Shown here one piece after another: positions 53,108-61,463 of a DNA stretch of 64,000 nt. Every line of letters begins with the position of its first letter. Position 1 is the stretch's first letter. Under the pieces are notes generated by a model that was not told the DNA's origin, did not search any database, and worked only from the letters and a program-made list of their open reading frames with translations. Source of the DNA: Streptomyces sp. WZ.A104 (GTDB taxonomy: Bacteria > Actinomycetota > Actinomycetes > Streptomycetales > Streptomycetaceae); contig NZ_NWVL01000006.1 of assembly GCF_002382885.1 (NCBI RefSeq), positions 105,729 through 169,728 of the forward strand, read 5' to 3'. The position numbers and the translations under genes are program-made.

Positions 53108-56100
53108 CTAGGGCGGCGGGGCCTTGGTGGGACGCGACTTCGTCGCCAGGGCGGTCATGGCGTGCGCGCGGGCCAGGCGCCGGGCGATGACCTCGAAGCG
53201 GGGGTCCGGCCTGGACGTCCGCAGGCAGTGTTCGTGGAGGAGTTCGTCCAGGACGCGGTCGGCGTCGATGCTGTCGTCGGCGCGGACGAGCTCGGCGTAG
53301 GCGGCGAGCGCGTCCCGCCGTGCGGCCCAGTACGGTGCCGCCGCGCTGTCGGGCCCGGTTTCCACCAGGCGGCCGATGTCCTGCTGGACGTCCCGCGGAA
53401 GGCGCCCGCCCGTGCTGTCCTTCGGCTGGCCGACCCACCAGGTGTGTCCGGCTTCCCGGCCTCCGAGGAATCCCTCGACGATGTCGAGAAGCCCGACGAC
53501 CACCTCCGCTCGGAGGTCGGCTCCGGCCCCACGGGACGCCGCCTGGTGGGCGATGCCGGCGGAGTCCGCCGCCATCACTGTCTCCGCAGCCTTCAGCAGC
53601 GGTCCGTCGCCCCACCGGCCGGGGTGCGGGCGGTAGGGCACGAGGATAAGGTCGCGCAGCGCACCAGACTCCATGAGCGGGTCGGCCCAGGCGCCGATGT
53701 GGCCTGCGGCTGCCCCGGTCGTCTCCGGGTCGTCAACGCGCACGGTCAGCTCCAGGTACGGGGCGAGCCCGTCCTGGCAGCGGATCCACCACGCCACGTC
53801 GCCGAGGTCCGCCAAGAGCCCCGGCAGGTGGTCGGCGAGCAGATCCCTCCGCCCCTGGACCGGTCCGTGAAGCCGTGCCTCGACGTACCGCGAGCCGCCG
53901 ATGGTGTGCGCCCTAAGGGCGGGCTCGGCGACCGTGCTCAGGTCCGGCGCGGGCCGGGCCGGGCCGACCGCGCGCAGGAGCGTGACCACCTCGACCGGGC
54001 GCCCGGCCCAGCCGTGGGCATCGAACGACGGAGCCTCGACGAGGTGGAGGGGGCCGAAGCGGTGATCGGATGTCTGCTCGCGGAGCAGCGCGAGGTCGCC
54101 GGGACGGGTGAGGTCGAGGGACAAACGCTGGTCGAAGCGCTCCGCGAGCACCCGGTCGGGGATCCGGCGCTGGTCACGGAGGGTCGCCAGGGTGTCCTCC
54201 CACCGTGCCGTTGAGGCCCGGGGGCCGGGCAGGTCCCAGGAGTTGAGCCGCCACATCGCCGGGCTCAGCACGCTCCGCCCTGTGACGACCCGGGGCAGGA
54301 CCGGCAGGTGTCGGGCGGCCCCCCAGTGCATGGGACGCAGCGTTCCGACCGGGCCGGTCATCCGTACGGCCTGGCCGCGGACGAGTTCGTCCAGGAAGCG
54401 GACGAGGGGCGGGGTCTGGCACTCGATCTGGAGCGGGTGCGGGGTGCCTGCCTCGATGACCTGCCGGCGGGAGCGGGAGACGAGGTGGAGAGCCTGTCCG
54501 TCGCACATGACCGCCAGGTCGGACAGCTCGATCAGGTCGTCGGCCGGTTCCCGGTACTCGGATAGCGGGATGACGGCGGGCATCAGCTGCGGGGTGCGGG
54601 TGATGTGCACCCCGGAGGGGGAAAGGGCCGGGAAGGACAGCTGGGCAGTCAGCGCGCTGGCTGTGCTGGTCGGCCGGTTGGCCAATTCGTCCAGCAGGGG
54701 GCTGGAGGGTCGAGTCGCGAGTAGCGCGGCGAATCGTCCCCCGCTCAGATAGCCCCACCCCCGCGAGGCGGCGCGGACGGCGAGCTCGAAGGTGCCGGAG
54801 GCGAGGGCGTTCAGGGAGGGACTGTGGACCTCGAAGAGGAGTTCCAGGTGCGGAGGCAGTTCCATGGCGTCCGGAGCGCCGACCTCGATCCGTTCCACCA
54901 GCTCGTCGTCGAGGACGACGTCCTCCCCGGTGAGCGTCGCGTGCTGGGCGGTGGCCAAGAGGACGGAATCGCGAGGGGACATGCGGTGCCAGGCGGTGCC
55001 GGCCGTGGGAGTGGTGTGGTAGCCGTCGGGCAGCCCTAACCCGGTGGGGCTGGTCAGCTCGAGCAGCGGCACCAGCACGTGGGGGCCGTAGTGGTCCAGG
55101 AACCGCTGGCGGTAACCCGTCCAGGCCTCGTACCCGTCGGGTTCCGGGCTGATCCGGGCGAGCATCTCGGCGGCCGTCTCCGCCTCCCGCGCCACCTCGC
55201 GAGGCAGTACGACCGTTCCGTCCACCAGGACGTCGAGCGCGACAGGCTGGTCGTCTCCCGGCACGTACGAGACCATCCGTTCCCGGACCTGGGCTCGGAG
55301 GGAAGCCTGAGCCCGGCCGGCTGCCCGGTTGTGGGTGGCCATGAGCCGGTGGATGTCGCCCAGCGCGCTCACAAGTTCGGCGGCCTCGGGGAGGCGGTCA
55401 GCACCCACGCGGGCGAGCTCGCGGATCACGTAGCCCAGTCCGTCGACGTCCGTAGCCGGTGGCTGCAGAGAGGTGATCAGCACGCGCTGGGCGACCAGCT
55501 CGTCCAGCAGTGCCCTCACGGCCGGTTCGAAGTGCTCGGGGAAGTCGGCCCAGATCTTGTGAAGCAGCTCGTTGTAGGGGACGGGGGAAGCAGCGAGGTC
55601 GGTCAGCACCCGCACTTCCGGCTCCAGACGCAGCGAGACCTCGTGCACCTCGGTCCCCTTCGCGTCCAAACGCCGCTGCTGCCAGGGGACGACGAGCCGG
55701 CCGCCGCGGGGCGCAGCCACATTCGACGCCATCAGCCACAGCCGCTCGCGAACGCGCGGCATCGCTTCCAACTGGCTAACGATGTCCGTGAGCCACTGCG
55801 AGCCCGCCCGTGCCACGGCCTGGTGCTCCTCGCCCCACTGGACCACCGTCGCGGTGCCGAAACTGGCCTCCAGCACTCCGGCGAACAGCCCGAACGGCAC
55901 CGGGCGGGTCACAGCGCGCTGGCAGTAGGCCGCCAGCGACAGCAGCATGCCGCGGATCCGACCCGGATCGACCTCACCCTGTGCGGTGAGAGCGTCGAGG
56001 CTCCGGGCCAAGTCGGGGCTGGCGTGCTGGACCATGTCCCGGACCTCCGGCAGCGCCCATGCCTGCTGGATCCAAGCGTGGGCCTCATCCGGTGTGCCGC

Positions 56101-56209
56101 TCGCGGAGGGGACCGGCGGCAGGGCAAGGCGCGCGCTCGGGTGGCAGACGGCCCGGAGCAAGGCGGGCTTTACGCTCACGAAGCGCACTCTGCTGCTGGC
56201 GGTGCTCAT
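53108..56209 (-). CDS. second full-length LanB dehydratase
   Basis: A 1033-residue LanB. The glutamylation domain shows RPVPFGLFAGVLEASFG and VTGRSVLSPAMWRL, and the C-terminal elimination domain VAWWIRCQDGLAPYLEL and LILVPYRPHPGRWG. It is a divergent paralogue of the LanB at 40513-43596. The ATG at 56209 has AGGGAGAGG upstream; an earlier in-frame start is rejected. No LanC, LanA or transporter adjoins it; only two tiny genes precede it. It may use a separate precursor, or LanC from the other cluster. Confidence 0.88.
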   Translation of the reverse strand: MSTASSRVRFVSVKPALLRAVCHPSARLALPPVPSASGTPDEAHAWIQQAWALPEVRDMVQHASPDLARSLDALTAQGEVDPGRIRGMLLSLAAYCQRAVTRPVPFGLFAGVLEASFGTATVVQWGEEHQAVARAGSQWLTDIVSQLEAMPRVRERLWLMASNVAAPRGGRLVVPWQQRRLDAKGTEVHEVSLRLEPEVRVLTDLAASPVPYNELLHKIWADFPEHFEPAVRALLDELVAQRVLITSLQPPATDVDGLGYVIRELARVGADRLPEAAELVSALGDIHRLMATHNRAAGRAQASLRAQVRERMVSYVPGDDQPVALDVLVDGTVVLPREVAREAETAAEMLARISPEPDGYEAWTGYRQRFLDHYGPHVLVPLLELTSPTGLGLPDGYHTTPTAGTAWHRMSPRDSVLLATAQHATLTGEDVVLDDELVERIEVGAPDAMELPPHLELLFEVHSPSLNALASGTFELAVRAASRGWGYLSGGRFAALLATRPSSPLLDELANRPTSTASALTAQLSFPALSPSGVHITRTPQLMPAVIPLSEYREPADDLIELSDLAVMCDGQALHLVSRSRRQVIEAGTPHPLQIECQTPPLVRFLDELVRGQAVRMTGPVGTLRPMHWGAARHLPVLPRVVTGRSVLSPAMWRLNSWDLPGPRASTARWEDTLATLRDQRRIPDRVLAERFDQRLSLDLTRPGDLALLREQTSDHRFGPLHLVEAPSFDAHGWAGRPVEVVTLLRAVGPARPAPDLSTVAEPALRAHTIGGSRYVEARLHGPVQGRRDLLADHLPGLLADLGDVAWWIRCQDGLAPYLELTVRVDDPETTGAAAGHIGAWADPLMESGALRDLILVPYRPHPGRWGDGPLLKAAETVMAADSAGIAHQAASRGAGADLRAEVVVGLLDIVEGFLGGREAGHTWWVGQPKDSTGGRLPRDVQQDIGRLVETGPDSAAAPYWAARRDALAAYAELVRADDSIDADRVLDELLHEHCLRTSRPDPRFEVIARRLARAHAMTALATKSRPTKAPPP

Positions 56210-56262
56210 GCCTCTCCCTTGGTCGTGAACTCTGGCTGCTGGGCCCGCGTCCGGCCCGCTTC

Positions 56263-56451
56263 TCAAACGGCCGACCTGCGGCCGGTGAGGAAGAACCTGT
56301 CGAGCGCGTCGGCCGTGTCGGGTACGACCGCGTCACAGACTTCGATCCGCCGGAGAAGCGAATCGGTCTCGCGCCCGTCGTTGGTTGCCCGCTCCGCGTG
56401 TTGGAGCCGGGGATCGTCCGCCTGTCGGGCCGGAGGGTGCTCGTTGATCAT
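56263..56451 (-). CDS. 62-residue small protein upstream of LanB2
   Basis: A 62-residue protein starting MINEHPPARQADDPRLQHAE and ending ALDRFFLTGRRSAV. It is charged, with a single Cys (IEVCDAVVPDT). The ATG at 56451 overlaps the stop of the membrane peptide gene (ATGA). It lies 53 bases before LanB2, the place where a precursor would be expected, but the Ser/Thr/Cys content is poor for lanthionine rings. It could be a leader-binding partner, a precursor or an unrelated small protein. Confidence 0.6.
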   Translation of the reverse strand: MINEHPPARQADDPRLQHAERATNDGRETDSLLRRIEVCDAVVPDTADALDRFFLTGRRSAV

Positions 56452-56585
56452 TTCTCGCCTGCCTCTGCGTCGTGCTCTGGTTCGTCGGGCCGTGTTCGCT
56501 CCCACCGCGGCCCGACGATCACCAGAACGCCCATCCCGCCCACGACGACCACCAGCAGAATCGCTACGTCCGCCGTCAGTCCCAT
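56448..56585 (-). CDS. 45-residue single-span membrane peptide
   Basis: A 45-residue peptide with a short N-terminus, one clear hydrophobic helix (VAILLVVVVGGMGVLVIVG) and a charged C-terminal tail (EPEHDAEAGEK). The ATG at 56585 has a GGGCGAGG upstream. It overlaps the 62-residue gene by ATGA. Too short for standard callers, it is supported by coupling and by strong hydrophobicity. A role as membrane anchor, immunity peptide or regulator is possible. Confidence 0.6.
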   Translation of the reverse strand: MGLTADVAILLVVVVGGMGVLVIVGPRWERTRPDEPEHDAEAGEK

Positions 56586-56679
56586 CGCCTCGCCCTATTT
56601 CGTGCGGAACATCGCCGGCCGTCCATACCAGCGGCGCCCTGAGAGGACGACGACTGTAAGCGGTTCGAAATGGACGTTT

Positions 56680-56704
56680 GCTCACAGCTGTGAGCAGCTG
56701 TCAA
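56680..56704 (-). promoter_or_regulatory. putative promoter with internal palindrome
   Basis: On the minus strand TTGACA (56704-56699) forms a good -35. A 16-bp perfect palindrome (GCTCACAGCTGTGAGC, 56680-56695) lies directly after it, where a repressor would block RNA polymerase. No convincing -10 was found. It would drive the tiny genes and LanB2. Confidence 0.45.
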
Positions 56705-56712
56705 AGGCCTGG

Positions 56713-57258
56713 TCATGTCGGGTGCGTGGACTCCGAGAAAGTGGACTCCACCCCGCTCCTCGACGGGCTGGACACAGCGCCGAGCGCGGTCGACACGCAC
56801 CGTTCCAGCGGCTGGCAGGTATCCACCACGACCTTCGGCTCCGGGATGGGATCCGTGCCGGCATCCTTCGGTCTGGGCAGCGGATCCGGAACACCGGCTG
56901 CTGCCGACCTGGCCCTCGCCGACGCCACCTCGTCGGGACACACGCACTCGACGATGTGCAGCACGTGGCCAAGGCTCGAAGCGAATCGGCGCAGAGACAG
57001 AACGTCCCGGTTCCGGGTGAGGGGGCGTCCGTCGAGCACGATGACCGTCCCTGGTGCCGTGTCGAGGTTCCACGACGCCGCCTTCAGCACTCCTTCGTAC
57101 AACCAGTCGTTCAGTTCCGGAGGAGCCGCGACCAGGTTGGGGAAGAGGACCTTCCGCAGCGCAGCCGTGTCGAGCAAGATCCCCGGCAAGGCTTCCGCCA
57201 AGGCGCGGGCGAGGGTGGACTTGCCGGTGAAGGGTCGGCCGCCTAAGGCGACGATCAT
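56713..57258 (-). CDS. P-loop kinase (AAA family)
   Basis: A 181-residue small-molecule kinase-like ATPase that begins MIVALGGRPFTGKSTLARAL, with Walker A (GGRPFTGKS) in the first 15 residues. Later blocks include GTVIVLDGRPLTRNRDVLSL and LHIVECVC. The ATG at 57258 has AGGAGAG just upstream. It belongs to the same family as the protein at 21925-22512. It may phosphorylate a nucleoside or antibiotic. The C-terminus is Ser/Thr-rich and probably disordered. Confidence 0.75.
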   Translation of the reverse strand: MIVALGGRPFTGKSTLARALAEALPGILLDTAALRKVLFPNLVAAPPELNDWLYEGVLKAASWNLDTAPGTVIVLDGRPLTRNRDVLSLRRFASSLGHVLHIVECVCPDEVASARARSAAAGVPDPLPRPKDAGTDPIPEPKVVVDTCQPLERCVSTALGAVSSPSRSGVESTFSESTHPT

Positions 57259-57298
57259 GCACTCTCCTGTGAGCACTCGAATCCATGTCCGCTCCCGG

Positions 57299-57874
57299 TC
57301 ACGCCGGCTGGGGCAACAGCTCGGGCAGGGCAGCCGGCTGCGGGCACTGGAAGAAGGCCCACACCGCCTTCCCGCTGACACCCTGCTGGCCGCTGCGAGG
57401 GGCCGCGGTCCAGCCGTCGGACTCTGCGTTGACGAGGACCAGACCGCGCCCGCAGTCGGCAAAGGGGGACGGGCGGATCTTCACCTTCGGGATGTCGCCG
57501 GAGTTGTCCGTCACCATGACCCCGAGCGCGAAGCCCCGCTTGAAGACGAGCGTGACCCCCACGGACTCGATCTCCTCCGGCGGTCGAGTTCGGCCGTGCA
57601 CGACTGCGTTGGTGACCAACTCGCTGATGACCAGCAGCACTCGATCGACGAGGTCGTCATCCTCGGGCAGACCCCAGAGCACGAGCTGGCGCCGAACGAA
57701 GCGGCGGGCCTGACCCACGTTGCTTTCCCGGCTCTCGATCTCGACGGCGACTCGCTCAATCCCATCGCCGTATGCCAGCACCGCCAGGAATTCCCCGCTC
57801 TTCAAGGATGTCAACGCGCCCACCTCCCGGTTCTGGTAGGCGGGCGCCACCCGCCATCGGCTCCGAGGCCGCAT
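57299..57874 (-). CDS. RsbW-like ATP-binding regulatory protein
   Basis: A 191-residue HATPase (anti-sigma-kinase-like) protein. The N-box is LLVISELVTNAVVHG and the G1-like region is GVMVTDNSGDIP; the C-terminal block is GRGLVLVNAESDGW. In streptomycetes such proteins often pair with XRE-type regulators. Here an XRE-TPR gene is divergent, starting about 260 bases away. The ATG at 57874 has no strong ribosome site; a TTG 22 codons downstream after GAGGTGG is an alternative. No DUF397 gene is present. Confidence 0.8.
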   Translation of the reverse strand: MRPRSRWRVAPAYQNREVGALTSLKSGEFLAVLAYGDGIERVAVEIESRESNVGQARRFVRRQLVLWGLPEDDDLVDRVLLVISELVTNAVVHGRTRPPEEIESVGVTLVFKRGFALGVMVTDNSGDIPKVKIRPSPFADCGRGLVLVNAESDGWTAAPRSGQQGVSGKAVWAFFQCPQPAALPELLPQPA

Positions 57875-58001
57875 GACGAGGTGGCACCCGCCGTGAGTCC
57901 GCCTGCCGGGGCGTCAGGTCCTCCGGCCAGCGGACGGCTTGTCGGGCTTCCGAGATCAGCAGGATTCGCCTGAGGCTGGCGCCGGGCAACCGCGACGGTT
58001 G

Positions 58002-58052
58002 ACTGATCAGTGACCCCGGCTACCTGAAGTAACTGATCTGGTCACTGATCTG
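58002..58052. promoter_or_regulatory. repeated ACTGATC motifs upstream of XRE gene
   Basis: The palindrome ACTGATCAGT (58002-58011) is followed by two copies of ACTGATCTG (58032-58040 and 58044-58052) and a weaker related stretch near 58063. They lie 80 to 130 bases upstream of the XRE-TPR gene and on the promoter side of the divergent HATPase gene, consistent with a multi-copy operator. Confidence 0.45.
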
Positions 58053-58133
58053 TGAAGAAGTCACTGTTCTTGACGCAGAGTCGATGGCTCGTCACTACGA
58101 TTTCGAGAATCGATCCGGGCTGAGGAGGTGCTG

Positions 58134-59528
58134 ATGGACCGCACGCCGCACGGCCCGTCCTGTGCCAAGCGGTTACGACAAGAGGCCACTCGGCGGGGTG
58201 CGTCACCCGGCGAGATCGCCCACGTCATCCATACCCACTGCGCGGTATCTCTCCTACGAGCCCAGCGCCTCGCCCGCGGGCTGACGCTGCAGGAGGCAGC
58301 CCAGGGCTTGAACGAAGTCAGCGCCGGACGTGTCGACGCCCCGCGGGTGGACGGCGACCAGCTAGGGCACTGGGAGAAGGGCCGCCAACCGCGCCCGGCA
58401 ACGCTCGGGCTCCTGTGCGAGTTCTACGGCCACTGCGCACCCGAGGATCTGGGGTTCACGAGCGCGGAGGCTGCCGTGCCGTCGCGGTCATCCGCCCTGG
58501 CCATGACGGGGCGCCTACTGCCCTCGCCCAACGCTGTGCGGGCGCCCTTCACCGTCGACGCGTTGGAACAGCAAGTCGACGCCGCCCGACGCTCAGTGGA
58601 CCGGACCCTGGCGGCCGGAACAGTCAGCTCGACCCAGCTCGACATGCTCGATGAGCAGGTGCTCTGGACGCGAGAGCAGTACGTATACACAGCTCCGGCG
58701 CCCATGATCAAGGTACTCCTGGACCAGCTCGCGGAGGTCGAGGACCTCGCGGCGCAACGGCAGCCGGCCGCCGTCCAGGTCCGGCTGTCCGAGCTGACCG
58801 CCATGCTTGCCACCTTGATCGCCGACGCCCTCATGAAGCTCGGGCACCTGTACCGGTCCCGGTCCTGGTACGCCACGGCGCGGAACGCCGCGGACGACAG
58901 CGGCAACACGGAACTCCGCGCCCGGGTGCGGGCGCAAGCTGCGATGCTCCCGTTCTACTACGGCCCCTTGGAGGAGGCGGTCGCCCTGACCCGGCAGGCC
59001 CGGATCATCAGCCGCGGACGTGCCAGCGCGACGGCCGCCTTCGCCTCGGCGGCCGAAGCACGCGCACTCGCCAAGCTGGGAGATACAGAAGGAGCCGAGG
59101 CAGCACTCCGGATCGCCACCGCCGTGTTCGAGCAGAGCGGAGCCGGAGGCCCGGCCGACAACGATGCCTTCGGCTTCCCCGAACGGCGATTCAGGCTCTA
59201 CGAAAGCGGCACCCTGACGGCCCTCGGCAAAACGAGCCAGGCGCGTCGCGTCCAGGAGGCGGCCCTCCGCCTCTACCCCTCGAAGACCGGCATCGATCCG
59301 GCCCTGCTCAGTCTCGAGTCGGCCCTCTGCCTTGCGCACGACGGCAGCCCGACCGAGGCATGCCAGTTGGCAGCCAGTACGTTCCTACGGATCGTTCCAG
59401 AGCACCGCACGCCAATCGTGGAAGAGCGGGCACGAGAGGTCATCGGGGCGCTGCCGCCGGGCGCGGAGTCAGGTCGCGCAGCGCGCGAGTTGCGCGAGAT
59501 CCTCGCGCTTCCTCCCGGACAGATGTGA
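58134..59528 (+). CDS. XRE-family regulator with TPR-like C-terminus
   Basis: A 464-residue regulator. The N-terminal HTH is about residues 32-105 (VSLLRAQRLARGLTLQEAAQ, QLGHWEKGRQPRPATL). The rest is helical with TPR-like repeats (LGHLYRSRSWYATARNAAD and SAAEARALAKLGDTEGAEAA). This architecture is common in streptomycete developmental and antibiotic regulators. The ATG at 58134 follows GAGGAGG by 5 bases, so a GTG two codons earlier is less likely. Confidence 0.85.
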   Translation: MDRTPHGPSCAKRLRQEATRRGASPGEIAHVIHTHCAVSLLRAQRLARGLTLQEAAQGLNEVSAGRVDAPRVDGDQLGHWEKGRQPRPATLGLLCEFYGHCAPEDLGFTSAEAAVPSRSSALAMTGRLLPSPNAVRAPFTVDALEQQVDAARRSVDRTLAAGTVSSTQLDMLDEQVLWTREQYVYTAPAPMIKVLLDQLAEVEDLAAQRQPAAVQVRLSELTAMLATLIADALMKLGHLYRSRSWYATARNAADDSGNTELRARVRAQAAMLPFYYGPLEEAVALTRQARIISRGRASATAAFASAAEARALAKLGDTEGAEAALRIATAVFEQSGAGGPADNDAFGFPERRFRLYESGTLTALGKTSQARRVQEAALRLYPSKTGIDPALLSLESALCLAHDGSPTEACQLAASTFLRIVPEHRTPIVEERAREVIGALPPGAESGRAARELREILALPPGQM

Positions 59529-59561
59529 CAGCGGCCGTACACGTCGGCGAGCCTGGACCCC

Positions 59562-60467
59562 ATGACACAAGCTGCGCCGGCCCCCGGCGGGTACGACGAG
59601 TCCGAGATGTACCAGGTCCTGGAGCGAGGGTGTACGGCCGTCGGCCTCGACTCCTCCGACGCCCGCCTGCTCCGCGGGCACACGAACGCGGTCATTCTCC
59701 TGGAGAAGGAGCAGGTCGTCGTCAAGATCGCCCGACGCGGGTCACGCGTCGATGACGTGGCACGCACCGTCCAGTTCGTTCGGTGGCTCATGGCCGCCAG
59801 CTTCCCCACGGTTCCCCTGCACCCCGTCGACCAGCCCGTCGTCATCGACCAGCACGCCATCACCTTCTGGCAGTACCTGCCCCAGCCAGCTCAACCCCTT
59901 GCCGCAGCCCAGCTGGCGAAGCCTCTGTACGCACTCCACACGCTGCCGACTCCACCCGTTTCCCTGCCCGTCCACGACAACCTCGCAGCGATCCGCCGGT
60001 CTCTCTCCGCGATCACCTGTCTGCCCTCGGAGACGCTGTCGTTCTTGGGCGAGCACGCCGCGCAACTCGAGTCCGATCTGAACGCCGTTGAGTTCGAACT
60101 CCCGCAGGGAGTGATCCAGGGAGACCCTCAGCACCGCAATGCCCTGCATGTGGGCGACGGCAAGGCGGTGCTGTGCGACTGGGACACGGTGGCGCTCGGA
60201 CAGCCGGAGTGGGACCTGATCACCGTAGAGGTTCACTGCCGACGTTTCGGTCACGGAGAACAGCACTACGGGGCCTTCGCCGACGCGTACGGGTGGGACG
60301 TCACGCGCTGGCCCGGATACCGCACCCTGGCGGCGATCCGCGAGCTGCGCATGATCACGACGAACGCGCGAAAGGTCCACCACGCCCCGAGCAGTCTTGA
60401 AGAGGTCCAACGACGGGTGGATGGGCTTCGCCGCCAAGACCAGCTCCTCGGCTGGAGCATCCTCTGA
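59562..60467 (+). CDS. APH-like phosphotransferase
   Basis: A 301-residue kinase-fold protein. The N-lobe Lys is in QVVVKIARRG, the catalytic loop VIQGDPQHRNALHVG (Asp and Asn; the usual His-Gly-Asp is Gln-Gly-Asp), and the metal motif AVLCDWDTVALGQPEWDL. It lies 33 bases after the XRE gene. It may confer resistance or modify a regulator signal; the substrate is unknown. Confidence 0.8.
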   Translation: MTQAAPAPGGYDESEMYQVLERGCTAVGLDSSDARLLRGHTNAVILLEKEQVVVKIARRGSRVDDVARTVQFVRWLMAASFPTVPLHPVDQPVVIDQHAITFWQYLPQPAQPLAAAQLAKPLYALHTLPTPPVSLPVHDNLAAIRRSLSAITCLPSETLSFLGEHAAQLESDLNAVEFELPQGVIQGDPQHRNALHVGDGKAVLCDWDTVALGQPEWDLITVEVHCRRFGHGEQHYGAFADAYGWDVTRWPGYRTLAAIRELRMITTNARKVHHAPSSLEEVQRRVDGLRRQDQLLGWSIL

Positions 60468-60647
60468 CCCCAAGCAGTACGTGCGGGCACCGCGGGCTGA
60501 GGGGTGCGGTGCCCCTCGCCCCAGTCGATCCACAGGACGCGACCAGGCAAGTCTCCGGTACGGTCCGTGTACAACCTCTCTCTATCCTGTCGTGTTTTCC
60601 ACGGGCATCCCTGCGACCGGCTCCCTCTCTTCGGATCAGACCCTTTT

Positions 60648-60686
60648 GAGGGGAAGCATCCCCTCTTTGTCAGACTGACAAAGAGG
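60648..60686. promoter_or_regulatory. hairpin and 25-bp perfect palindrome before HTH gene
   Basis: Two adjacent inverted repeats: 60648-60665 (7-bp arms GAGGGGA/TCCCCTC, 4-base loop) and 60662-60686, a 25-bp perfect palindrome of arms CCTCTTTGTCAG around a central A. They share four bases, so only one can form at a time. They lie 25 to 60 bases before the GTG of the HTH gene, fitting an operator or attenuator. The rest of the 243-base gap after the kinase gene holds no gene I can support. Confidence 0.55.
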
Positions 60687-60710
60687 CAGGTCGGGTGGCA
60701 TCATCACCCC

Positions 60711-61463
60711 GTGCCCAAAGGACGCCCCCTTCGCCCACAGAGCGCTGACCTGCGGAAACTCCGCCAGCAGCTCTACCAGATGCACGTCGATGCAGACGAT
60801 CAGAGCCTCGCCCTGTGGCCAGATGACCGGGATTCCATCGGAATCCTCAGCTACACGCGGACTCACCACCGCGCTCTCCCGTCGGCCACCTTCGAGAACA
60901 AGCGCCGGGGCGAGCAGGCCGGCCTCCGACTGACACTGATCCGTCACCTACGCGAAGCCCTGGACCGCGAGGAACTCGCGGCCCTGGAAGACGCCCGTAG
61001 CGGCGGGCTCACCTGGCAGGCTGTCGCCGACCTGATCGGAGTCGAGTACCCGGGCAGCGCATCCAACCGTCTCGATCGGCTTCGCGCATCGGCAGCAGCA
61101 CCCGATGGCCGGCGCACCCCTGCTGCTGGACGGAAGGCCGTTGCCGAGGAGGCCGCGGCAGCCGATCGTGAGCGCCGCGCCCAACTCGCCGTCGCGAGGC
61201 GATTCAACGAGGTATGTGGTGTCGCATCGAACCTTCTTCGGCAGATTGACGACCTCACATTGAACGAGGATGCCGAGGAATGGCTCGCTGCTGCGCAAGA
61301 GATCCTCGAAGAGGAGTCTCCAACTCCTACAGCACAGCAAGGACTGATCGCCTACATCAGCCTCGCGGCAACCGAAATCAAGCTGTTCGCAGCCACACAA
61401 GGCGTGCCTGCTGCCCGCACCAAGGAAGCCGAATCGGCACTCAATGACGCGCGGAACCTTTGA
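60711..61463 (+). CDS. HTH-containing protein of unknown role
   Basis: A 250-residue basic protein with an HTH-like core (ALEDARSGGLTWQAVADLIG, about residues 91-120) followed by charged helical segments (AEEAAAADRERRAQLAVARR). No family name is assignable. The GTG at 60711 gives MPKGRPLRPQSADLRKL; the ribosome site is weak, and leaderless or coupled initiation is possible. A plasmid regulatory or replication role fits its place before the repeat-bearing region, but that is inference. Confidence 0.65.
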   Translation: MPKGRPLRPQSADLRKLRQQLYQMHVDADDQSLALWPDDRDSIGILSYTRTHHRALPSATFENKRRGEQAGLRLTLIRHLREALDREELAALEDARSGGLTWQAVADLIGVEYPGSASNRLDRLRASAAAPDGRRTPAAGRKAVAEEAAAADRERRAQLAVARRFNEVCGVASNLLRQIDDLTLNEDAEEWLAAAQEILEEESPTPTAQQGLIAYISLAATEIKLFAATQGVPAARTKEAESALNDARNL

